Assembly: GCA_023437715.1 (NCBI GenBank)
Contig: JAEZFK010000019.1
Span: 18,415-82,414 of the forward strand
Origin: Bacillota bacterium
GTDB taxonomy: Bacteria > Bacillota > Clostridia > Lachnospirales > Lachnospiraceae
Direction of reading: 5' to 3'
Length of the DNA: 64,000 bases
Part shown: piece after piece, positions 25,801-34,715 of the stretch
How the letters are laid out: every line of letters starts with the position of its first letter
Position numbering within the stretch: position 1 is the stretch's first letter
Made by a program: the position numbers and the translations under genes
The notes under the pieces: generated by a model
The model's input: only the letters and a program-made list of their open reading frames with translations
What the model was told of the DNA's origin: nothing
Database searches by the model: none

Positions 25801-26605
25801 GGTGGCAAAGCCCAGGGTCTTCATCCCTGTTTTCCCGGGGACCAACTGCGAATACGACAGCACCAGGGCCTTTGAACGGGCGGGAGCCACGGTGGTTACC
25901 AGGGTATTTAAGAATTTAAGCCCTCAGGACATCAGGGAATCCGTAGAGGTTTACCGGAAAGATATTTCAGATGCCCAGATCGTCATGTTCCCCGGCGGCT
26001 TTTCTGCAGGCGACGAGCCCGACGGATCGGCCAAGTTTTTTGCCGCCGTATTCCGGAACAGGGCCATAAAGGAAGAACTGGAAAAGCTGTTAAACCAGAG
26101 AGACGGCCTGATGTTGGGAATCTGCAACGGCTTCCAGGCCTTAATCAAGCTGGGACTGGTGCCGGAAGGAAAGATTGTGCAGCAGAGGGAGGATTCTCCT
26201 ACCTTGACTATGAACACCATTGGACGCCATGTTTCCAAAATGGTCAATTTAAAGGTGGTTTCTGATAAATCTCCATGGCTTTCGGGCTCGAAGACAGGCG
26301 GCGTATACTGCAACCCGGTTTCCCATGGGGAAGGGCGCTTTGTGGCGGATGAGAAATGGCTTCGGAAGCTGTTTGAAAACGGCCAGGTGGCAACCCAGTA
26401 CGTAGATGATCAGGGACGCCCCACCATGGAGGAGTTCTGGAATCCAAACGGCTCTTATATGGCCATCGAAGGCATTACAAGCCCTGACGGGCGCATTCTG
26501 GGGAAAATGGCCCATTCGGAACGCCGCGGGGACGGAGTAGCCGTGAATATTCATGGAGAACAGGATATGCAGATTTTTGAATCCGGCGTAAAATATTTTA
26601 AATAA
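22856..26605 (+). CDS. purL: Phosphoribosylformylglycinamidine synthase, single-chain
   Basis: 1249 residues, the long single-chain form that joins the PurS, PurL and PurQ parts. An N-terminal PurS-like segment leads to two AIRS-type synthase halves (LDTYWSDHCRHTTF, NFKNETHNHPTEIEPFGGAAT, GGKDSMSGTF), then a glutamine amidotransferase domain from about residue 990 with nucleophile Cys1090 (GICNGFQ) and His1157/Glu1159 (SHGEG). It makes FGAM from FGAR, glutamine and ATP, the fourth step of purine synthesis. The other pur genes are not here. GAGGAA precedes the ATG and a terminator follows. Confidence 0.96.
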   Translation: MSVRRVYVEKKPAYAVKAGELKAEIANYLGISTVSDVRVLIRYDMENLSDEIYGLALTTIFSEPPVDEVYEEDFPRKAGDTVFSVEYLPGQFDQRADSAEQCVKLLKEDEEPVIKSAATYVISGPLTEDEISAVKAFCINPVDSREADEAKPKTLVTIFETPEDVIIFRGFQDFAEEPLKDLYDSLNLAMTFKDFLHIQAYYKNEEQRDPSMTEIRVLDTYWSDHCRHTTFQTELKDVTFQSGYYRKPMEDTYNRYLSDRAEVLKGRSGKFVCLMDLALMAMKKLRMEGKLDDLEVSDEINACSIVVPVEIDGAEEEWLVNFKNETHNHPTEIEPFGGAATCLGGAIRDPLSGRTYVYQAMRVTGAADPARPLNETLKGKLPQRKIVTGAAGGYSSYGNQIGLATGYVKEIYHPGYVAKRMEIGAVMGAAPRKNVIRETSDPGDIIILLGGRTGRDGCGGATGSSKVHTEASIETCGAEVQKGNAPTERKIQRLFRREEVSRIIKKCNDFGAGGVSVAIGELADGLRIDLDKVPKKYAGLDGTEIAISESQERMAVVVDPKDVERFLAYAAEENLEAAQVAVVTEEPRLVMNWRGKTIVDISRAFLDTNGAHQEASVILEVPGREGNAFIKTEISGVREAWLELLSDLNVCSQKGLVEMFDASIGAGSVFMPYGGKYQLTETQAMVAKLPVSKGESNTVTMMSYGFDPYLSGWSPYHGAVYAVLSSVAKIVAAGGDFKKIRFTFQEYFRRMTEDPSRWSQPFAALLGAYNAQMGLGLPSIGGKDSMSGTFQEIDVPPTLVSFAVDVADKNHIITPEFKKAGSRIMVFCIERDEYDLPVYSQIMESYGKLFEDISAGRIISAYGVERHGLCEAVSKMAFGNKMGVKIDENVDPKDFFAAGWGNIVCEVPEGAEESLRADLSLVGEVTGKGVFEYSGAVISMEEALNGWTKTLEDVFPTESGSDKGPVEEVLFHAKDIYVCRNKVAKPRVFIPVFPGTNCEYDSTRAFERAGATVVTRVFKNLSPQDIRESVEVYRKDISDAQIVMFPGGFSAGDEPDGSAKFFAAVFRNRAIKEELEKLLNQRDGLMLGICNGFQALIKLGLVPEGKIVQQREDSPTLTMNTIGRHVSKMVNLKVVSDKSPWLSGSKTGGVYCNPVSHGEGRFVADEKWLRKLFENGQVATQYVDDQGRPTMEEFWNPNGSYMAIEGITSPDGRILGKMAHSERRGDGVAVNIHGEQDMQIFESGVKYFK

Positions 26606-26621
26606 AGGGGAAATTCCATTA

Positions 26622-26668
26622 AAGCGGCACACCTGCAGTCTGTTATCTGCGGGGTGCCGCTGTCCTTT
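26622..26668 (+). terminator. Terminator after purL
   Basis: AGCGGCAC..CCTGCAG pairs with CTGCGGGGTGCCGCT, followed by GTCCTTTTAT. Confidence 0.8.
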
Positions 26669-26720
26669 TATGAAGGCATAAAAATTGCAACGGTTTTAAC
26701 GTAAAAGTTAAAAATCACAC

Positions 26721-26749
26721 TTGACAATTAGAAGAATAAAGCCTATGAT
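26721..26749 (+). promoter_or_regulatory. Strong sigma-A promoter of the APC permease gene
   Basis: Consensus TTGACA (26721-26726), 17-base spacer, TATGAT (26744-26749). The ~75-base leader is too short for a ydaO-type cyclic-di-AMP riboswitch, which controls some related permeases. Confidence 0.85.
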
Positions 26750-26831
26750 TCATCAGTGATATTTTTAATGATATTAAATCAATTGGCAATACTAAAGTTA
26801 AGTAAAAGATATGCCAGAGAGGATATTGGAT

Positions 26832-28778
26832 ATGCACTCGAGGAGAAAAATAAAAAATATATTGTTGGGAAACACACTGAAGAACAACGATCTGGAAGGA
26901 GAGAAGCTGGGGCCGTTCTGGGGCGTCCCCATTATGGCAAGTGATGCGGTTTCCTCTGTGGCTTATGCCATTGAGGAGATGCTCTTGGTTCTGGTTCCTG
27001 TTCTTGGTTTAGGGGCGGTCAATTACCTGGGGTATGTGACCTCCCCAATTATATTGCTGTTTATGGTTCTGGCCGTTTCCTATTCCCAGATCATAGCAAG
27101 CTACCCTAACGGTGGAGGCGCATATATTGTATCCGCTGAAAACATAGGAAGAGGAGCTTCCCTGGTGGCAGCTTCCGCTCTGGTCATCGGCTATGTCATG
27201 ACGGTGGCCGTAAGCCTTTCGGCGGCAACGGCGGCTCTTGTATCCGCATTTCCGGAATTTTCCCATTACCGTCTTCTGTTTGCACTGCTGTTTTTATGTA
27301 TCGTAACCCTTTTAAACCTTCGGGGAATGAGGGAGTCGTCAAAGCTTTTCGGCGTGCCGACTTATGGCTTTATCCTCATTATGCTGATCCTCATTGTGAT
27401 CGGTTTTGCAAAGCTTTTAACGGGCAGTCTTCATCCGGTGGAGTATTCGGAAAGCGTCCGGTCCGTATCCGGTGGAGTGGGGACAGTTTCCCTCTTTCTC
27501 CTTCTAAGGGCCTTTTCTTCCGGCTGCTCGGCACTGACAGGCGTGGAGGTGGTCAGCAACGCGGTTCCCAGCTTCCGTGAGCCGTCCCAGCATAATGCGA
27601 AGAAAGTACTGTTCATACTGGTAGGAATCATCATGGTAATTTTTGGAGGCTCCGTGATTCTGGTCACCTCCCTGCACATCATACCTCTGGAGAATAAAAC
27701 AGTAATCTCCCAGCTTGGCATGGCCATATTCGGCCCTGGAACCATGTTTTATATTCTGCAGTTTGCAACCTCTCTGATCCTGCTTTTGGCTGCCAATACC
27801 GCATACAACGGTCTGCCCACCCTTTTGGCCATATTGGCGGGCGATGGATTCGTGCCGCGCCAGTTCATGCACCGGGGCACAAGGCTCAGCTTTTCAAACG
27901 GTATCATGTTTATTTTCTTTATGGCCGGGCTGCTGCTGATCATATTTAATGCGGAGACCCACTACCTGATTCCTCTTTACGCCATCGGAGTATTTTTATC
28001 TTTCACCCTGTCTCAGAGCGGAATGGTGTTCCGTTGGACCCGCATAAAGGGAAAGGGCTGGTGGTGCAAAATGCTCATAAACGGCCTGGGCGCTCTTATG
28101 ACCGGTCTGGGAACCGTTATTGTATTTGTCACCAGGTTTTCCCAGGGCTCCTGGGTGCTGGCAATCGTCATTCCGGTAATCGTATACATCATGCACCGCG
28201 TTGAGCGCCATTATCAGTTTGTAGGGCGTCAGCTTATCGTCAATGATTTTATGTCCCATTACCACAAGAGCATCAGCACGGATAAGAACCTCTGTATTGT
28301 GCTTGTGGGCGGAATTAACCGCTCTGTGCTGAAGGCGCTGAATTATGCAAACCTGATTACCTCCAATGTGGTAGCTCTTAATATTGCAACGGATGAGAAC
28401 CAGGGCGAAGAGCTGAAGAAAAAATGGGAAAGAACAGGAATTGATGTGCCTTTAGACATCGTCGTGTCCCCATACCGGGACCTCATCGGGCCTGTGGAGG
28501 AGTATATTAAGAAAAGCGAAGAAAATATGGAACCCGGTAATATGATTACCATGGTCATGTCCCGTTTTATGGAGGAAAGCTGGTTTGCCAATATCCTGCA
28601 TAACCAGACCACCTATTTTATCATGCAGAGGCTCAGGAAGCACAGAAATGTGGCTACTGTCCTGGTTCCTTATCTTTACAGCTCGGCTTTCAAGCCTTCG
28701 GGGAAAAAGGGCGGATGTGAGCATGGGAATAAAGAGCATGGGCAGGAACATGCGGAAGAGAAAGAATTGAAAAAATAA
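26832..28778 (+). CDS. APC-family amino acid/cation permease
   Basis: 648 residues from the ATG at 26832, with AGAGAGGA eight bases upstream; an in-frame ATG at 26811 has no ribosome site. About twelve membrane segments fill residues ~30-440, starting with the characteristic FWGVPIMASDAVSSVAYA and including SYPNGGGAYIV. A cytoplasmic C-terminal domain of ~180 residues follows, with an alpha/beta pattern (NLCIVLVGGINRSVLKALNYA). This layout is that of YdaO/KimA-like and other large APC permeases; KimA moves potassium, others amino acids. The last residues are His/Glu/Lys-rich (HGNKEHGQEHAEE). It is single, with its own promoter and terminator. Confidence 0.85.
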   Translation: MHSRRKIKNILLGNTLKNNDLEGEKLGPFWGVPIMASDAVSSVAYAIEEMLLVLVPVLGLGAVNYLGYVTSPIILLFMVLAVSYSQIIASYPNGGGAYIVSAENIGRGASLVAASALVIGYVMTVAVSLSAATAALVSAFPEFSHYRLLFALLFLCIVTLLNLRGMRESSKLFGVPTYGFILIMLILIVIGFAKLLTGSLHPVEYSESVRSVSGGVGTVSLFLLLRAFSSGCSALTGVEVVSNAVPSFREPSQHNAKKVLFILVGIIMVIFGGSVILVTSLHIIPLENKTVISQLGMAIFGPGTMFYILQFATSLILLLAANTAYNGLPTLLAILAGDGFVPRQFMHRGTRLSFSNGIMFIFFMAGLLLIIFNAETHYLIPLYAIGVFLSFTLSQSGMVFRWTRIKGKGWWCKMLINGLGALMTGLGTVIVFVTRFSQGSWVLAIVIPVIVYIMHRVERHYQFVGRQLIVNDFMSHYHKSISTDKNLCIVLVGGINRSVLKALNYANLITSNVVALNIATDENQGEELKKKWERTGIDVPLDIVVSPYRDLIGPVEEYIKKSEENMEPGNMITMVMSRFMEESWFANILHNQTTYFIMQRLRKHRNVATVLVPYLYSSAFKPSGKKGGCEHGNKEHGQEHAEEKELKK

Positions 28779-28781
28779 ATA

Positions 28782-28822
28782 GAAAAGGAAGCGCAGGGCC
28801 CGGCCTTTGCTCTTCCTTTTTT
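28782..28822. terminator. Bidirectional terminator
   Basis: AAAAGGAAG-GCA and TGC-CTTCCTTTTTT form a stem between convergent genes, with A-rich and T-rich flanks. Confidence 0.85.
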
Positions 28823-28832
28823 ACTTAAAGTC

Positions 28833-29633
28833 TTAATCCTGGGATTCCACCGGAAGATAAAGCTCCATATAATGAATCGGCTCCTGGGGTTCATGGTTCT
28901 GGTTTTCTTTTGTCTTTTCCTCAAAAGCGCAGCTTAACAGATATCCGCCGTATGCCGTACCGGAAAGGGAATATCCCTGTTTTCCGGCCCATTTTGCCCC
29001 GCTTAAAACCGTCTGCGGATTCAGGATGGGACTTTTGGAGGCAATGACAGTATAAACACAGCGCTCATGGCGGATCACCGGCTGGCCCGCCAGCTCTTTT
29101 TCCAGCTTCATGGCTTCTGCGGTATCCCGGGGGATCATAAGACGCTCGCCCTGCTGGCGGATATCCCGCTCTGTCAATCGGTATTCCTGGTAAAGGCCGC
29201 ATAAATCGGAGATGCCTGTCCGGTCCAGAAGGCTGCTGTCCTCTATCTGATAATGAGGCTTAAAGGGGCGTATGGCGTAACGGCCCAGGCACTGCTCTGC
29301 ATTTTTATAAAGCTGCTGCAAATGGGTCAGCTGGACCAGGGACTGCCTGTGCTTTTCCACCTGAAGCTTTTCCTCCGTGATTTTTTCCTGGATCATGGAG
29401 CGGTACGAGGGGAAAGAATTCTTATAAAGAATCCGGTTAATATCCTCAAGGCTGAAATTAAGACGGCGGTAAAACATGATATTTAGTAGCTTTCGTATGT
29501 CCTCATAGGTATAGGCCCGGTAACCGTTGTCCTGCTTTTCCGGTTGGATGATTCCCTTTTTTTCGTAAAAACGAAGGGTGTCCCGGCTTAAGCCCAGACG
29601 GTTGGAAACCTCTCCAATGCTGTACTTTTTCAT
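28833..29633 (-). CDS. MerR-family transcriptional regulator with effector-binding domain
   Basis: 266 residues. The N-terminal winged helix (YSIGEVSNRLGLSRDTLRFY, then NGYRAYTYEDIRKL) is typical MerR, followed by a coiled dimer helix (residues ~80-115) and a C-terminal GyrI-like domain of ~140 residues that probably binds a small hydrophobic ligand, as in BmrR. GAGGAAG stands seven bases before the ATG. It diverges from the rubredoxin-domain oxidoreductase gene, a possible target, though that promoter has a 16-base spacer and not the 19 bases typical of MerR-activated promoters. Confidence 0.9.
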   Translation of the reverse strand: MKKYSIGEVSNRLGLSRDTLRFYEKKGIIQPEKQDNGYRAYTYEDIRKLLNIMFYRRLNFSLEDINRILYKNSFPSYRSMIQEKITEEKLQVEKHRQSLVQLTHLQQLYKNAEQCLGRYAIRPFKPHYQIEDSSLLDRTGISDLCGLYQEYRLTERDIRQQGERLMIPRDTAEAMKLEKELAGQPVIRHERCVYTVIASKSPILNPQTVLSGAKWAGKQGYSLSGTAYGGYLLSCAFEEKTKENQNHEPQEPIHYMELYLPVESQD

Positions 29634-29744
29634 AAATGCTTCCTCGTTTCAGTCTGGTATTACTGGTTCTATTTTACCATAAAATAGGGCTTTCCGGCCT
29701 TACGGTTTTCTTTCTAAGCTTACAAAATATTAACAGAAAGAACC

Positions 29745-29772
29745 TTGAAATAGTAAAAAACTATGCTATGAT
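29745..29772 (+). promoter_or_regulatory. Promoter of the rubredoxin-domain oxidoreductase gene
   Basis: TTGAAA (29745-29750), 16-base spacer, TATGAT (29767-29772), 55 bases before the start codon. Confidence 0.65.
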
Positions 29773-29827
29773 AATGTCAGGATTGAAAACTGTTATTACG
29801 AAAGAAATATGGAAAAGGGGTATTTAC

Positions 29828-31117
29828 ATGGCAGAAAACAAAGTAAAAATGGTAAAATGTCTGATATGCGGCGCAATCTTTGAAGAGGGCGCAGACGTTT
29901 GCCCGGTATGCGGAGTGGGACCGGAAAATTTTGTCCCTTATGAGGAGGAAAGCAAGGCATTTCACAAGGATACGGAGGAGCTGTATCTGATCCTGGGCAA
30001 CGGCGCGGCAGGCGTGAGCGCGGCGGAGGCCATCCGGGAAAGGAACTCCACCTGCTCCATTGTAATGGTAACAAAGGAAGAGTCGCTTCCTTATTCGAGG
30101 CCCATGCTGACCAAGGCCGCTATGGGAAAGGATGAAAGGGAGGAGCTGCTTCTCCACGATCCGGCCTGGTACGATGAGATGCGCATTTTAAATCTGACGG
30201 GCAGACAGGCGGAGAAGATTGATACAGAGGATCAGGAGGTAGTGTTTGAGGGAGGAATCCGTTTAAAATATGATAAGTGCATCTATGCTTTGGGCTCCGA
30301 ATGCTTCATACCTCCCATAACAGGCTGTGACAGAGGCGAGGTGGTGGCCATACGCCGCCTTTCCGATACGGAAAAGCTTAACACCCTGCTTCCAAAATCC
30401 CACAACGCCGTGGTCATCGGCGGCGGGGTTCTGGGCCTGGAGGCTGCATGGGAGTTAAAAAAAGCGGGGCTTTCCGTGACCATACTGGAAACCATGGATT
30501 ATTTAATGAAGCGGCAGCTGGATGAGGAAGCAGGAGAATTTTTGAAAAAGCTGATCCTGGAAAAAGGGATTGACGTGATATTTAATGTGAACATCCGGGA
30601 AATCCAGGGCACGGACAAGGTAACCGGCGTCCGCCTGGAGGACGGACGGGTGATTCCCGCTGATCTGGTCATCATATCTGCAGGTGTCCGGGCCAATTCC
30701 ACCCTGGCGGAAGAGGCAGGGGCAAGGACCGGAAAGGCAGTTGTGGTCAATGAGCACATGGAAACCACCATTCCCGGCATTTACGCCTGCGGCGACTGCG
30801 CGGAATATCAGGGGATTAACTACGCCATCTGGCCCCAGGCCGTGGAAATGGGAAAGGCAGCCGGAGCCAATGCGGCCGGCGAGCGGATAACCTATAAAAC
30901 CGTGACAGCTGCCCTGAGCTTTCATGGCATGGACACTTCCCTCTTTGCCGTAGGAGATGCGGGAAAGGATGAGAAAAAGAGCTATGAGGTGAAGCGGGAA
31001 GAGGACCCGGATAAGAAGATATACAAGGCCCGTTATTATGAAGACGGAAAGCTGGTGGGGGCGATCCTTATTGGCGATACGTCAGATATGGGGGAGATTT
31101 TGACGGAAATAAAATAG
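29828..31117 (+). CDS. NAD(P)H-dependent FAD oxidoreductase with N-terminal rubredoxin-like domain
   Basis: 429 residues from the ATG at 29828 (AAAAGGGG seven bases upstream; the frame is open further upstream but passes through the promoter). Cys11, Cys14, Cys25 and Cys28 (KCLICG...CPVCG) form a rubredoxin-type iron site like that at the end of rubrerythrins. The flavoprotein part has LGNGAAGVSAAEA for FAD, VIGGGVLGLEAAWE for NAD(P)H, IYACGDCAEY, and a C-terminal cap. It is of the NADH:rubredoxin oxidoreductase/nitrite reductase type. Such enzymes feed electrons to oxygen- and peroxide-detoxifying proteins in anaerobes. Fusion of donor and acceptor site in one chain fits this role. Single gene. 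Confidence 0.87.
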   Translation: MAENKVKMVKCLICGAIFEEGADVCPVCGVGPENFVPYEEESKAFHKDTEELYLILGNGAAGVSAAEAIRERNSTCSIVMVTKEESLPYSRPMLTKAAMGKDEREELLLHDPAWYDEMRILNLTGRQAEKIDTEDQEVVFEGGIRLKYDKCIYALGSECFIPPITGCDRGEVVAIRRLSDTEKLNTLLPKSHNAVVIGGGVLGLEAAWELKKAGLSVTILETMDYLMKRQLDEEAGEFLKKLILEKGIDVIFNVNIREIQGTDKVTGVRLEDGRVIPADLVIISAGVRANSTLAEEAGARTGKAVVVNEHMETTIPGIYACGDCAEYQGINYAIWPQAVEMGKAAGANAAGERITYKTVTAALSFHGMDTSLFAVGDAGKDEKKSYEVKREEDPDKKIYKARYYEDGKLVGAILIGDTSDMGEILTEIK

Positions 31118-31176
31118 AGGAAGCTGTGTCACAGAATATTCTTTTGCACTAAATTGACATTATTGCAAGCATAAGA

Positions 31177-31226
31177 AAGGGTATCTTTAAAAAGGCTTTT
31201 ACAAGCCGGTCAAGATACCCTTTTAT
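31177..31226 (+). terminator. Terminator after the oxidoreductase gene
   Basis: AAGGGTATCTT (31177-31187) pairs with AAGATACCCTT (31212-31222), with GGCTT/AAGCC inside and a TTTTAT tail. Confidence 0.85.
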
Positions 31227-31303
31227 GCTGTAAATACTGTTTTATTCTATAACTTTTTAATGAGGAATTATTTTACAGCAATCCATTTGTCATTCATAAA
31301 CCA

Positions 31304-33154
31304 TCATTCAAAGGAAATATGATACGATTCCATCCAGTAATTCACCTGCAAAATATAAGCCAGCATCTGGGGGCCGGCCATAAGCTGGCCATACCACGGC
31401 TTCCCGTAATCTGAAGTGCTTGTGAAGAATTTGTCAAGTTTTTCTGCGTCTAAAAATTCCATGACAGGAGAGGAGGGATTGCCCATCATTTCCTGAACCC
31501 GTTTCATTAAAAGCCCCTCGTAATTTGTATCATAGGTCTTGGGATAAGGTGATTTCCGTCGGAAGAGAATTTCATCGGGAAGAAGCCCCTTTCCTGCCTC
31601 CCGCAGCAGGCCTTTCACCACGCCGTCCCTGGTTTTCATATCCCATGGCACATTCCACACGTATTCGATGATCCGGTGGTCCGCAAACGGAACCCGGGCT
31701 TCCAGGCCGGAATACATGCTGTCCCGGTCCATGCGGTTTAACAGGGTCTGCATGAACCACCGCAGGTTTAAATAAGAAATTTCTCTTCTCCGTTTCTCCT
31801 TTGGGTCCTCTCCGGGGAGAACCGGGGTCTCCGCCACGGATTTTTCGTAGGTTTCTTTCACGTATTCATCCATTCCCAGATAATCAAGAAAATCCTCTTT
31901 CAATATGGCTTTCCTGGGGCCTAAATCCATGGTCCAGGGGAAGGTATTGGCCTTAAAGCACTCCTCCTTGTGAAACCACGGATATCCGCCGAATATTTCA
32001 TCGGCGCATTCCCCGGTCAGAGTTACCTTGTTGTATTCCTTTACCAGGGAGCAGAAGTGGAGCAGAGAAGAATCGATGTCTCCCATGGCCGGAAGATCGT
32101 GGGCCAGAACCGAATCATAGAGCCGGTCGGCCTGGGTTAAGTTATCGCATTCCAGATAGTGGTGGTTAGAGTTTAAAAACTTCACCATCTGATCCACGTA
32201 GGGCCGGTCCTGGGAGGGCTGAAAGGCATTGGCCTTGAAGTACCGGTCATTATTGACGAAATCAAAGGAAAAAGTGTTAAGCTGCTTCCCCTGCTTTTTC
32301 AGCTCAGCGGCACAGACCGCCGATACCAGACTGGAATCCACACCGCCGGATAAAAAGGTGCAGATAGGAACATCGGAAACCATCTGGCGCCGGATGGAGT
32401 CCTGAACCAGAAAGGAGGTCTTTTCAATGGTTTCCTCATAGCTGTCCTCATGGGGCCTGCTTTCCAGCTTCCAGTAGCATTTTAAATGAAAGCCATCCCT
32501 GGAGCAGAGAAGCATGTGGCCGGGGAGCAGTTCGTTTACACCCTTAAAGACGCCGCACCCGCTGGTACGGGCAGGGCCTATGGAAAATATTTCGTTGAGC
32601 CCTTTCCGGTCCAGAACCGGCTTGATGCCCGGATATGCAAAGAGGCCCTTTAATTCCGAGGAAAAGATGATCTCCTCATCCCGGACCGTATAAAAAAGAG
32701 GCTTTATGCCGGACCGGTCCCGGAAGAGGCCTAGGACTTCCCGGAAAGGGTCCATGACGGCAAAGGCGAAGATGCCGTTCAGTCTTTTGACAAAATCAGG
32801 ACCGTATTCCATGTACCCTGTTAAAATGACTTCCGTATCGCTGGTGGTGGAAAAGAGATGGCCCCGTTCCAGTAAGTCTTTCCGAAGCTCCTCCGTATTG
32901 TAAATTTCTCCGTTGTAAACAATGCCAAAGGTCTTCCCTTCCCGGGTTTTCTTCATGGGCTGCTGTCCGTTTGTCAGATCAATGATGGATAATCGGGCGT
33001 GGGATAAGCCGCCGTGTTCAAAGAGCCAGCTGCCGGATTCATCCGGTCCCCGGTGTCTCTGCACGGCAGACATCCGTTCCAGTATTTCCTCGTAGCGGGA
33101 TTTCTCTTCCCGGTAATCTTTCTTAAGATGGTAAAAACCGGCAATTCCACACAT
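31304..33154 (-). CDS. asnB: Asparagine synthase (glutamine-hydrolysing)
   Basis: 616 residues. The N-terminal glutaminase domain starts MCGIAGFY with nucleophile Cys2 after Met removal; RHRGPDE and YNGEIYN are conserved. The C-terminal synthetase domain has the ATP-pyrophosphatase loop FLSGGVDSSL and TGECADEIFGGY. It converts aspartate, glutamine and ATP to asparagine. AGGAGG stands six bases before the ATG. It is the second gene of an operon behind the permease at 33180 (25-base gap). No T-box leader was seen upstream of the operon. Confidence 0.95.
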   Translation of the reverse strand: MCGIAGFYHLKKDYREEKSRYEEILERMSAVQRHRGPDESGSWLFEHGGLSHARLSIIDLTNGQQPMKKTREGKTFGIVYNGEIYNTEELRKDLLERGHLFSTTSDTEVILTGYMEYGPDFVKRLNGIFAFAVMDPFREVLGLFRDRSGIKPLFYTVRDEEIIFSSELKGLFAYPGIKPVLDRKGLNEIFSIGPARTSGCGVFKGVNELLPGHMLLCSRDGFHLKCYWKLESRPHEDSYEETIEKTSFLVQDSIRRQMVSDVPICTFLSGGVDSSLVSAVCAAELKKQGKQLNTFSFDFVNNDRYFKANAFQPSQDRPYVDQMVKFLNSNHHYLECDNLTQADRLYDSVLAHDLPAMGDIDSSLLHFCSLVKEYNKVTLTGECADEIFGGYPWFHKEECFKANTFPWTMDLGPRKAILKEDFLDYLGMDEYVKETYEKSVAETPVLPGEDPKEKRRREISYLNLRWFMQTLLNRMDRDSMYSGLEARVPFADHRIIEYVWNVPWDMKTRDGVVKGLLREAGKGLLPDEILFRRKSPYPKTYDTNYEGLLMKRVQEMMGNPSSPVMEFLDAEKLDKFFTSTSDYGKPWYGQLMAGPQMLAYILQVNYWMESYHISFE

Positions 33155-33179
33155 GGCAAATCCTCCTGAACAAAATCAT

Positions 33180-34553
33180 TTATAAAAGAAAACAGGAAAC
33201 AAGAAAGGTGGCCAGAAAACCGATCATGACCGGGGGAAGATTCTTTCTGGCAAGCTCTAAGGGACTTACGCCGCATATGGCTGCAACGGGAATGAGGCCC
33301 CAGGGAACAATGGTCCCTCCGCCCACGAAAACAGCGGTGATCTGCCCCAGGGAAGCCAGCACAGGCACCGAAGCCCCAACTGCCGTTCCAAAGGTCTGGG
33401 CCAGGGAGCCGGTAAGGGGAAGGCCGGAAAAGCCGGAACCGTCCAGTCCCGTTAAGCCGCCGACCACCATCTGTATAAATGCGGCCATATACTTGCTTAC
33501 AGGCACGTTATGGGCCAGCCAGAGGGCCCAGTCATTCATGAGGCCGCTTTTAAACTGGCTCCCCATAATGGAGGAAATCCCGCTGCCTCCCAAAAAGAAA
33601 AAGGCCCCGATGATGATGACGGGAGCGAATATCCGTATGGCAAAGAGAAAGCCTTCCGTGACATAAACCGTCACCTTTTCCGGCGACTTCTTTCCAAAGC
33701 CTAAGACGGCTCCAATGCACATGCAGAGGACGGCGGTTCCGGACACCATGCTGGTGGCATCTCCTCCCTTTAAATCAAAGGCCAGCATGAGGAGGATGTC
33801 GGCAAGGAAAAGAAGAGGAGTCAAAATCGCCATTATAACAGCCGGGGTTCCCGTCTCCGGGCCCTTTTCCTCCGTGTCCTGGATATGAAGCTGATGGCAG
33901 CAGGCGGTAAGCTCCCGTCTGTTTAACAAATATGCAGAAAGGACCGTCACGATGCCCATGACCACAAACAGGGGCCGCCCCTGGGTCAGAATGTCGGAGG
34001 CGGCGATCCCTGCCGCTCCTGCGGAAATGGACGGAGCCCCCTGGATGACGAAATCATAGCTTAGGGCAATCCCGTGGCCGAATAGGTTCATAGCCATGGC
34101 CGCGGCCAGAGGTTCCAGTCCGGCTCTCACCGCAAAGGGAAGCATGATGGCTCCCACCAAGGCCACGGACGGGGAAGGCCAGAGAAAGAGGGAAAACACC
34201 AGCATGACAAGCCCCAGGAGCCACCATGTGACGGAAGGCGATTTCATGACCTTTGACATGGGAATCATCATCAGATAGTCGCTTCCCAAGTCCCTTAAGC
34301 ATTTTGACAGGGCCGTAACCAGGGCAATGGTGGCGATGATCTCCATAAACTCCTTGGCGGCATACAGGATTGCGCTGAATACGGTCATGATGCCTCCTGT
34401 CAGGGAACCAAGGCCCACAAGCCCCAGCAGGAAGAGAAAGGCGATGCAGATGAGAGGGGTATCCTTTCTTAAAACCATGACGCCCAGGATGACGAGGACG
34501 CCTATGAGATAAATGTAGTGCAGAGGCGTAAGCACCAGATCGGGATCAAACAT
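33180..34553 (-). CDS. Multi-spanning membrane transporter, ion-transporter superfamily type
   Basis: 457 residues with about 11-12 hydrophobic segments arranged in two similar halves, each ending in a small-residue-rich region (PSPSVALVGAIMLPFAVRAG; FVGGGTIVPWGLIPVAAICG). This pattern is that of the IT superfamily (citrate, gluconate and C4-dicarboxylate carriers). I cannot name the substrate. Position directly before asnB suggests an amino acid or dicarboxylate, perhaps aspartate (inference). AGGAGAG stands seven bases before the ATG. Confidence 0.7.
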   Translation of the reverse strand: MFDPDLVLTPLHYIYLIGVLVILGVMVLRKDTPLICIAFLFLLGLVGLGSLTGGIMTVFSAILYAAKEFMEIIATIALVTALSKCLRDLGSDYLMMIPMSKVMKSPSVTWWLLGLVMLVFSLFLWPSPSVALVGAIMLPFAVRAGLEPLAAAMAMNLFGHGIALSYDFVIQGAPSISAGAAGIAASDILTQGRPLFVVMGIVTVLSAYLLNRRELTACCHQLHIQDTEEKGPETGTPAVIMAILTPLLFLADILLMLAFDLKGGDATSMVSGTAVLCMCIGAVLGFGKKSPEKVTVYVTEGFLFAIRIFAPVIIIGAFFFLGGSGISSIMGSQFKSGLMNDWALWLAHNVPVSKYMAAFIQMVVGGLTGLDGSGFSGLPLTGSLAQTFGTAVGASVPVLASLGQITAVFVGGGTIVPWGLIPVAAICGVSPLELARKNLPPVMIGFLATFLVSCFLL

Positions 34554-34715
34554 AAGAATCTCTCCTGTGAAAAGAATATAATTTATACTATGACGGAGCG
34601 GAATGGGCAGTGTGATTTTTTTGTGACGGAACTTGAAATTTTCCAGCCAGACTCTTATACTTATAAAAAAGCTCCGCTATGGATGCGCACTCCGCACTGA
34701 GGGAAGAGAGGGCCT

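Noticed and set aside
26750..26831. Cyclic-di-AMP (ydaO) riboswitch before the APC permease
   Set aside because: The leader is only about 75 bases and lacks the conserved motifs.
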